A stretch of 16,954 nt of DNA, from the NCBI GenBank assembly GCA_900318545.1, contig ONLC01000012.1, positions 1 through 16,954 of the forward strand. The letters run 5' to 3'. Positions 12,648 to 16,954 of this stretch are shown piece by piece. A program made the position numbers and the translations under genes. This DNA is from an uncultured Eubacteriales bacterium (lineage in GTDB: Bacteria > Bacillota > Clostridia > Oscillospirales > Ruminococcaceae). Position 1 is the first letter of the stretch, and every line of letters begins with the position of its first letter. The notes under the pieces were generated by a model. That model did no database searches. It saw nothing but the letters and a program-made list of their open reading frames with translations, and was not told the origin of the DNA.

Positions 12648-13847
12648 ATGAACATAGCTGTCGCTCAGTCAGGAGGCCCTACCTGTGCTATCAATGCATC
12701 ACTTGTCGGAGTTTTTGCTCAGGCGATCAAAACACCTGAGATAGATGCCGTTTTCGGCTCTATCAACGGTATTGAGGGCATTATCGATGATAATCTTGTA
12801 AATCTCAGGCAGATAATCAAGTCAAATCAGGATATGGAGCTTCTGAGGCAGACACCTTCAACTGTGCTTGGCTCATGCAGGTATAAGCTTCCCGATGAAA
12901 ATGAAGACCGATCTGTCTATGAAAGGATACTGAATTGCCTTACCAAACACAGGATAGGTGCATTTTTCTACATAGGCGGAAATGACTCTATGGATACTGT
13001 GGCTAAGCTTTCTGATTATCTTGCTGAGGTCGGTTCCGACATCAGAGTTATTGGCATACCCAAGACTATAGATAATGATCTTCCCGAAACTGATCATACC
13101 CCGGGCTTTGGTTCGGCTGCAAAGTATGTTGCTGCCACTGTTCAGGAGATAATCCGTGACAGCTCTGTTTATTCGATAGAGTCTGTAACTATTATCGAGA
13201 TAATGGGCCGTCATGCAGGCTGGCTCACAGCCTCGACCTGTGTGCTCAGAGCTAACGATGAGATTGCACCGCACCTTATCTATCTGCCTGAAACTCAGTT
13301 TACTGAGGAGAAGTTCCTTGAGGACGTTAGAGATATGATGGCAAAGCATAAGGCTCTTGTTATTGCTGTTTCTGAGGGTGTAAGATTAAAGCGTGATCTT
13401 GATAAGCCAAGAGTTATCGACAATTTCGGTCATGAGTACTTGTCTGGAATAGGCAAGACCCTTGAACAGATAGTTAAGGATAACATTGGCTGCAAGGTAA
13501 GATCGGTGGAGCTGAACGTAATGCAGAGGTGCTCATCGCATATCTGCTCCAAGACGGATATTGACGAGGCTGTTGATATCGGTTCGGCAGGCGTAAGAGC
13601 TGCTCTTAAAGGCGAAACAGGAAGAATGATGGCGTTCAAGCGTATCAGCCATGTGCCTTATGTTATTGATATTGTATCTGTTGATGCTCACATGACAGCC
13701 AATAAGGAAAAGTTTTTCCCGCAGAAGTGGATAAACACGGCTCAGAACGATATAAGTCCCGATGCTATCAAGTATTTCCTGCCTCTTATACAGGGCGAGG
13801 TAAATATAGCTATGAAAAACGGAATGCCGGTACACTATAAGCTTTGA
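12648..13847 (+). CDS. pfp: PPi-type 6-phosphofructokinase (diphosphate--fructose-6-phosphate 1-phosphotransferase)
   Basis: A 399-residue glycolytic enzyme that phosphorylates fructose 6-phosphate to the 1,6-bisphosphate. The family shows in VAQSGGPTCAINASL at the N-terminus, PKTIDNDL with catalytic Asp142, PGFGSAAKY, and MGRHAGWLTAS. Two positions decide the phosphoryl donor. Where ATP enzymes have GGDGS, this has GGNDS (Asp113), and where they have PGTIDND it has PKTIDND (Lys139). The Asp/Lys pair is the known signature of pyrophosphate-dependent enzymes, which work reversibly. Length suits the prokaryotic PPi group. The ATG at 12648 follows CGGAGA by about 7 bases. It is 12 bases before a histidine phosphatase gene in one operon. 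Donor choice is inferred from the residues and not shown. Confidence 0.92.
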   Translation: MNIAVAQSGGPTCAINASLVGVFAQAIKTPEIDAVFGSINGIEGIIDDNLVNLRQIIKSNQDMELLRQTPSTVLGSCRYKLPDENEDRSVYERILNCLTKHRIGAFFYIGGNDSMDTVAKLSDYLAEVGSDIRVIGIPKTIDNDLPETDHTPGFGSAAKYVAATVQEIIRDSSVYSIESVTIIEIMGRHAGWLTASTCVLRANDEIAPHLIYLPETQFTEEKFLEDVRDMMAKHKALVIAVSEGVRLKRDLDKPRVIDNFGHEYLSGIGKTLEQIVKDNIGCKVRSVELNVMQRCSSHICSKTDIDEAVDIGSAGVRAALKGETGRMMAFKRISHVPYVIDIVSVDAHMTANKEKFFPQKWINTAQNDISPDAIKYFLPLIQGEVNIAMKNGMPVHYKL

Positions 13848-13859
13848 TCGGAGTGCACA

Positions 13860-14546
13860 ATGAGAATACTTATCATAAGACACGGTGAGCCTGACTATGA
13901 GCTTGACTGTCTAACCGAAAACGGTATTTTTCAGGCTAAGAAGCTTGGAGAGAGACTAAAAACTATTGATATCTCTGCTGTATATACATCTACCATGGGC
14001 AGAGCAAGACAGACTGCACAGATAGCAATGGAGGGCAGAGGCCTTGATATTACGGAGTGTGACTGGCTGCGTGAGTTTAATATGGAGGTGCATGACAAAG
14101 ACCTTCCCGAGGCTGTACCTGTGTGGGATATTCTCCCTAAAAACTGGACAAAGAATAAGATATGCTTTGATAAAGACCTTTTCTATACTGCTGAGGGTAT
14201 ATCTGACAGTATGGTGAAGGAGCGTTATGATGCTGTTTGCAAGGGTGTTGACTCCGTTCTTGCAGAGCACGGGCTCGAAAGGCAAGGGGAGATCTACCAC
14301 GTTACGAAGGAGCATGATAAAACTATAGCTTTTTTCTGTCATTTTGGTGCTACCTGTGTTACGCTTTCGCACCTTATAGGTATATCACCGATAGTTACTC
14401 TGCAAGGCTTTAGTGCAGAGCCTACCGCAATAACTACAGTATGTACGGATGACCGCTTCGGCAAGGATGTTAATTTCAGGATACATGGCTTTGGCGATAT
14501 ACATCATCTGGGAGAAAATCTTGGCGGTTCAGTGAATTATAAATAG
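13860..14546 (+). CDS. Histidine phosphatase (phosphoglycerate mutase-like) superfamily protein
   Basis: A 228-residue cytoplasmic protein. The phosphohistidine motif is Arg7-His8-Gly9 (LIIRHGEPDY). The second phosphate pocket is Arg50 in GRARQTA, the acidic residue is Glu72 in WLREFNME, and the second histidine is His161 in FFCHFGATC. The phosphate-binding set is thus complete, so the enzyme is probably active. The members cover cofactor-dependent phosphoglycerate mutases and many broad phosphatases; the insert between 75 and 120 is unlike GpmA, so a phosphatase is more likely than a mutase. The ATG at 13860 follows GGAG by about 7 bases. It lies directly after the PPi-type phosphofructokinase and is probably co-transcribed, which hints at a sugar-phosphate substrate, though this rests on context only. 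Confidence 0.9.
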   Translation: MRILIIRHGEPDYELDCLTENGIFQAKKLGERLKTIDISAVYTSTMGRARQTAQIAMEGRGLDITECDWLREFNMEVHDKDLPEAVPVWDILPKNWTKNKICFDKDLFYTAEGISDSMVKERYDAVCKGVDSVLAEHGLERQGEIYHVTKEHDKTIAFFCHFGATCVTLSHLIGISPIVTLQGFSAEPTAITTVCTDDRFGKDVNFRIHGFGDIHHLGENLGGSVNYK

Positions 14547-14553
14547 TGATCTT

Positions 14554-14591
14554 AATGCCCCGAGTACTTCGGGGCATTTTGTTGTGTTTTT
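14554..14591 (+). terminator. Terminator of the phosphofructokinase operon
   Basis: AATGCCCCGA (14554-14563) pairs perfectly with TCGGGGCATT (14569-14578) around GTACT, followed by TTGTTGTGTTTTT. It lies 7 bases after the stop codon. Confidence 0.9.
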
Positions 14592-14602
14592 GTATATAAA
14601 AT

Positions 14603-14624
14603 AAATCGAATATTTGTTCGATTT
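14603..14624 (+). promoter_or_regulatory. LexA/DinR-type SOS operator
   Basis: AAATCGAA (14603-14610) and TTCGATTT (14617-14624) are perfect inverted arms around six bases. The core CGAATATTTGTTCG (14607-14620) matches the Firmicutes LexA box CGAAC-N4-GTTCG except for one base (T for the fifth C). It ends 4 bases before the -35 of the polymerase promoter, where a bound repressor would block RNA polymerase. DNA-damage induction of the downstream Y-family polymerase is the natural reading. Confidence 0.82.
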
Positions 14625-14628
14625 TCTA

Positions 14629-14657
14629 TTGACTCCTGTATTTGTCTGTGTTATAAT
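14629..14657 (+). promoter_or_regulatory. Sigma-A promoter of the Y-family polymerase operon
   Basis: TTGACT (14629-14634), 17 bases, perfect TATAAT (14652-14657). Its strength, together with the adjacent operator, fits a repressed, inducible SOS gene. Confidence 0.9.
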
Positions 14658-14683
14658 GTAAGTAGAGATAGTGAGGTGATAAC

Positions 14684-16177
14684 ATGGACAAGGTATATGT
14701 GGCTATAGATCTGAAGTCTTTTTATGCGTCTGTTGAGTGTGCATACCGTGATATGGACCCTTTGAATACAAATCTTGTGGTTGCGGATATGAGCCGTACC
14801 GAAAAAACGATATGCCTTGCCGTGTCACCAAGCCTGAAAAGCTTTGGCATATCGGGAAGAGCCAGACTGTTTGAGGTCATACAGAGAGTGAAAGAGGTCA
14901 ACAGTGACCGCAGGTGTAATGCTCCCGATAAGGAGCTTAAAGGGAAAAGCTGTTTGTATTCTGAGCTTATGGCTGACCCATCGCTGGAGCTTGATTATAT
15001 AGTTGCACAACCGCAGATGGCTAAGTATATGCAGGTAAGCTCGCAGATATACGGGATATACCTGAAATATGTGTCTCCCGATGATATTTTTGCATACTCG
15101 GTTGATGAGGTTTTTATAGATGTAACAGGTTATCTTGGGATATATAAGATGAGTGCTCATGACTTTACACGTATGCTGATACAGGACGTTCTTGATAATA
15201 CGTGTATTACTGCCACTGCCGGGATAGGTACTAATATGTATCTTTGCAAAATAGCTATGGATATAGTAGCCAAGCATATACCTGCTGATAAGGACGGTGT
15301 GCGTATAGCCGAGCTTGATGAGGAGAGCTATAAGGATACACTTTGGAGCCATACTCCGATAACGGATTTCTGGAGAGTAGGAGCAGGCACTGCAAAAAGC
15401 CTTGCTAAGCTTGGTATCTATACTATGGGCGATGTTGCAAGACATTCGCTTGATCGCAATCATATAGGTCAGCTTTATAAGCAATTCGGAAAGAATACCG
15501 AGCTTCTGATAGACCATGCTTGGGGAGTAGAGCCCACAACTATTGCAGATGTAAAGGCTTATAAGCCTGAGAATAACAGTATTACATCAGGGCAGGTGCT
15601 GCAAAATCCGACAGATTATGAGCATACTAAGCTGATAGTCTGGGAAATGGCAGATATGCTCTCGCTTGATCTTGTAGATAAGGGCCTTGTGACAGATCAG
15701 ATAGTGCTTACTATAGGCTATGACCGTGAGAGTCTTGCTCTTGGGACTTATAATGGTGAGATTGTAGCGGATTGGTACGGAAGGGCAGTGCCGAAGCACG
15801 CTCACGGAACAATCAACCTTGATAAGCATACCGCATCTACCAGAAAAATGATAGATGCGGCTATGGCATTGTTTGAACGCATTATCGATAGAAGCCTGCT
15901 TTCAAGGAGGATAACTCTTGTAGCCTGCAACGTTGTCCGTGAAGAGAATATCCCTGAAAGCGATGGCATTGAGCAGCTTACCCTGTTTAATATGGAGCGT
16001 GAGCAAAATTACGATGAAGCTGCCGAAAAGGCATCGCAGAAGGAAAAGGCTTTGCAGGAGGCTATGCTGAAGATAAAGCATAAGTACGGTAAAAACTCAG
16101 TTTTGAAGGGTAAAAATTTCACGGAAGGTGCTACCGCAAAGGATAGGAACCGTCAGATAGGCGGACATAAGGCGTGA
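14684..16177 (+). CDS. Y-family translesion DNA polymerase, UvrX/YqjW (UmuC-like) type
   Basis: A 497-residue error-prone polymerase that copies past damaged bases. The palm residues are Asp9 in AIDLKSFYASVE and the pair Asp141-Glu142 in AYSVDEVFIDVT. ATAGIGTNMYLCKIAMDIVA follows, then a thumb helix-hairpin region (FWRVGAGTAKSLAKLGIYTM, 229-248) and a little-finger domain. QLTLF (431-435) is a clear beta-clamp-binding motif. A charged tail (441-497) extends past it. The tailed form and the YolD-like partner place it with Firmicutes UvrX/YqjW polymerases and not with plain DinB/Pol IV. The ATG at 14684 follows GAGGTG by 5 bases. A LexA-type operator and strong promoter lie upstream. Its stop overlaps the start of the YolD-like gene, so the two are coupled. 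Confidence 0.95.
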   Translation: MDKVYVAIDLKSFYASVECAYRDMDPLNTNLVVADMSRTEKTICLAVSPSLKSFGISGRARLFEVIQRVKEVNSDRRCNAPDKELKGKSCLYSELMADPSLELDYIVAQPQMAKYMQVSSQIYGIYLKYVSPDDIFAYSVDEVFIDVTGYLGIYKMSAHDFTRMLIQDVLDNTCITATAGIGTNMYLCKIAMDIVAKHIPADKDGVRIAELDEESYKDTLWSHTPITDFWRVGAGTAKSLAKLGIYTMGDVARHSLDRNHIGQLYKQFGKNTELLIDHAWGVEPTTIADVKAYKPENNSITSGQVLQNPTDYEHTKLIVWEMADMLSLDLVDKGLVTDQIVLTIGYDRESLALGTYNGEIVADWYGRAVPKHAHGTINLDKHTASTRKMIDAAMALFERIIDRSLLSRRITLVACNVVREENIPESDGIEQLTLFNMEREQNYDEAAEKASQKEKALQEAMLKIKHKYGKNSVLKGKNFTEGATAKDRNRQIGGHKA

Positions 16178-16587
16178 TGAATATGAATGTAAACTATAAT
16201 GATATAAAGGCTTTTACAAGGCCGCATTATGACGGCCGCTTTCCTATGTCGATACATGACAGGGCTGCACAGTTTGCACCTTTTGCAGCGCTCTCGGGGT
16301 TCGATCATATTATAGCTGAGACTGCAAGAGTTGTGGACAGCAAGATCGAGCTCAGCGAGGACGAGGTGAACAAGCTTAATGCAGATCTCAACAGGCTGTA
16401 TGATATACTGAGCGAACAGCCGCAGATAAGGCTTACCTACTATATCCCTGATAAGAGAAAAGCAGGCGGGAGATATACGGACAAAGTAGGTGTAGTCCGT
16501 ATATTTGATTTTTATAAGCGATGTCTTGTTTTTACAGACGGGAAGTGCATAGCCATAGATAATCTGTATAAGATCGAATTTATATAA
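16177..16587 (+). CDS. YolD-like protein, partner of the Y-family polymerase
   Basis: A 136-residue protein whose middle block DRAAQFAPFAALSGFDHII followed by ETARVVDSKIELSEDEV is characteristic of YolD-like proteins. The C-terminal half (IRLTYYIPDKRKAGGRY ... GVVRIFDFYKRCLVFTDG) is a predicted small beta barrel. YolD-type proteins are encoded with UvrX/YqjW polymerases in Firmicutes and are thought to replace UmuD in forming an active Pol V-like mutasome. The ATG at 16177 overlaps the last base of the polymerase TGA (TGATG), with AAGG just upstream; a GTG at 16174 or ATG at 16183 are alternatives. In Bacillus yolD precedes uvrX, whereas here the partner gene is second. It is expected to be SOS-induced along with the polymerase. 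Confidence 0.85.
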   Translation: MNMNVNYNDIKAFTRPHYDGRFPMSIHDRAAQFAPFAALSGFDHIIAETARVVDSKIELSEDEVNKLNADLNRLYDILSEQPQIRLTYYIPDKRKAGGRYTDKVGVVRIFDFYKRCLVFTDGKCIAIDNLYKIEFI

Positions 16588-16615
16588 AAAGAGCAAGGCG
16601 TTTTGCCTTGCTCTT
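16583..16615 (-). terminator. Terminator between convergent genes, strongest on the minus strand
   Basis: AAGAGCAAGGC (16589-16599) and GCCTTGCTCTT (16605-16615) form a perfect 11-bp stem. On the minus strand it is followed by TTT and then an A/T-rich stretch after the stem's own TT, a good T run for the HAD-like gene. On the plus strand the following TGCTGTTT is poor, so it is a weaker stop for the YolD-like gene. Confidence 0.85.
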
Positions 16616-16629
16616 GCTGTTTAATAACA

Positions 16630-16954
16630 CTATTTCTTGATATACTTAACATCATCACCGTAAATGGTCGTCCAGTCATTTTTCATTGAGATCGGTACCC
16701 AGCTGTGCTCTTCGCAGAGCTTTTCCATTTTTTCAGCCTTTTCGATATTTCCGTTCTCACGCTCAGTATCGTCGCAGCAGAGCATAAATGCCATGCTCTT
16801 GTAGTCGTTGTGGCTGGTAACATATTCGCACATACTTGCATCACCCGAGCTGTTTCCGAATGAGAGCACAGGCTGCTGACCTATCTCCTGAGCGATAACC
16901 GTTACCTTGTTCATTTTGAGGTTTTTTATGATGAACTCACCGCCGAGAACCACC
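16630..16954 (-). CDS. HAD-family hydrolase, C-terminal part (cut by window edge)
   Basis: The last 107-108 residues of a minus-strand protein; the frame is still open at the right edge, so the start and the DxDxT nucleophile motif lie outside. The visible part contains PVLSFGNSSGDASMCEYV, where the SGD aspartate is the metal-binding motif IV of HAD phosphatases. MAFMLCCDDTERENGNIEKA and SWVPISMKNDWTTIYGDDVK follow. This arrangement matches phosphoserine-phosphatase-like haloacid dehalogenase hydrolases common in gut Firmicutes and Bacteroidetes. In full-length relatives an N-terminal signal peptide is sometimes present, but that cannot be judged here. The stop is TAG at 16632-16630, 15 bases after the terminator hairpin. 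Confidence 0.85.
   Translation of the reverse strand, partial: VVLGGEFIIKNLKMNKVTVIAQEIGQQPVLSFGNSSGDASMCEYVTSHNDYKSMAFMLCCDDTERENGNIEKAEKMEKLCEEHSWVPISMKNDWTTIYGDDVKYIKK

Noticed and set aside
14825..15517. Minus-strand open frame of 230 residues inside the polymerase gene
   Set aside because: It is the complementary shadow of the Y-family polymerase, whose catalytic motifs lie across it. There is no ribosome site.
16153..16596. Minus-strand open frame opposite the YolD-like gene
   Set aside because: It overlaps a recognised coding gene fully and runs through a terminator hairpin. There is no recognisable product.

Overview
The window looks like chromosomal DNA of a gut or rumen Clostridia, most likely a Ruminococcus-type member of the Oscillospiraceae. 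The clues are a type I dockerin of the cellulosome kind next to a GH51 arabinofuranosidase, a PPi-type phosphofructokinase, a T-box leader, a YolD/UvrX-type SOS polymerase pair, moderate GC with AT-rich intergenic gaps, and many sigma-A promoters with exact 17-bp spacers. The species cannot be fixed from sequence reading alone. There is no CRISPR array, insertion sequence, integrase, phage gene or rRNA.

Layout. (1) 1-1660, plus strand: the tail of an exported-type protein, then a two-gene operon of a small unrecognised protein and a membrane-anchored DUF4846 protein. (2) 1621-5006, minus strand: a probable three-gene operon of a penicillin-binding/beta-lactamase-fold lipoprotein, a dockerin protein with no signal peptide, and a cytoplasmic GH51 alpha-L-arabinofuranosidase. 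It runs from a good promoter (4978-5006) to a good terminator (1621-1660). (3) 5061-6991, minus strand: a T-box leader reading an Ile codon, threonine ammonia-lyase (ilvA type) and RidA. This is a coherent isoleucine-entry unit in which RidA clears the reactive enamine/imine made by the lyase. (4) 7007-9186, minus strand: a Cof-type HAD phosphatase, a WalJ/YycJ-type metallo-beta-lactamase-fold protein and rlmH, tightly packed. (5) 9215-9689, plus strand: a 52-residue rubredoxin and tRNA-Leu(UAA), each with its own promoter and terminator. (6) 9697-12441: a calcineurin-like phosphoesterase, then two paralogous single-pass membrane proteins with extracellular SH3-like domains that flank, in opposite orientation, a YgjP-type metallopeptidase. 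(7) 12578-14591, plus strand: PPi-type phosphofructokinase and a histidine phosphatase. (8) 14603-16587, plus strand: a LexA-type operator, a Y-family polymerase and a YolD-like partner, which form an SOS mutagenesis operon. (9) 16630-end, minus strand: the C-terminal part of a HAD hydrolase that runs off the window.

Most of the window is ordinary housekeeping sequence with clean regulatory signals. The points that merit a second look are the leaderless dockerin protein inside the lipoprotein/GH51 operon, the unknown-plus-DUF4846 operon, the mirrored TM-SH3 paralogues around the metallopeptidase, the swapped gene order of the LexA-boxed polymerase/YolD operon, and the Ile-type T-box over a short ACT-domain threonine ammonia-lyase paired with ridA. 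I found no convincing wholly new multi-gene system.
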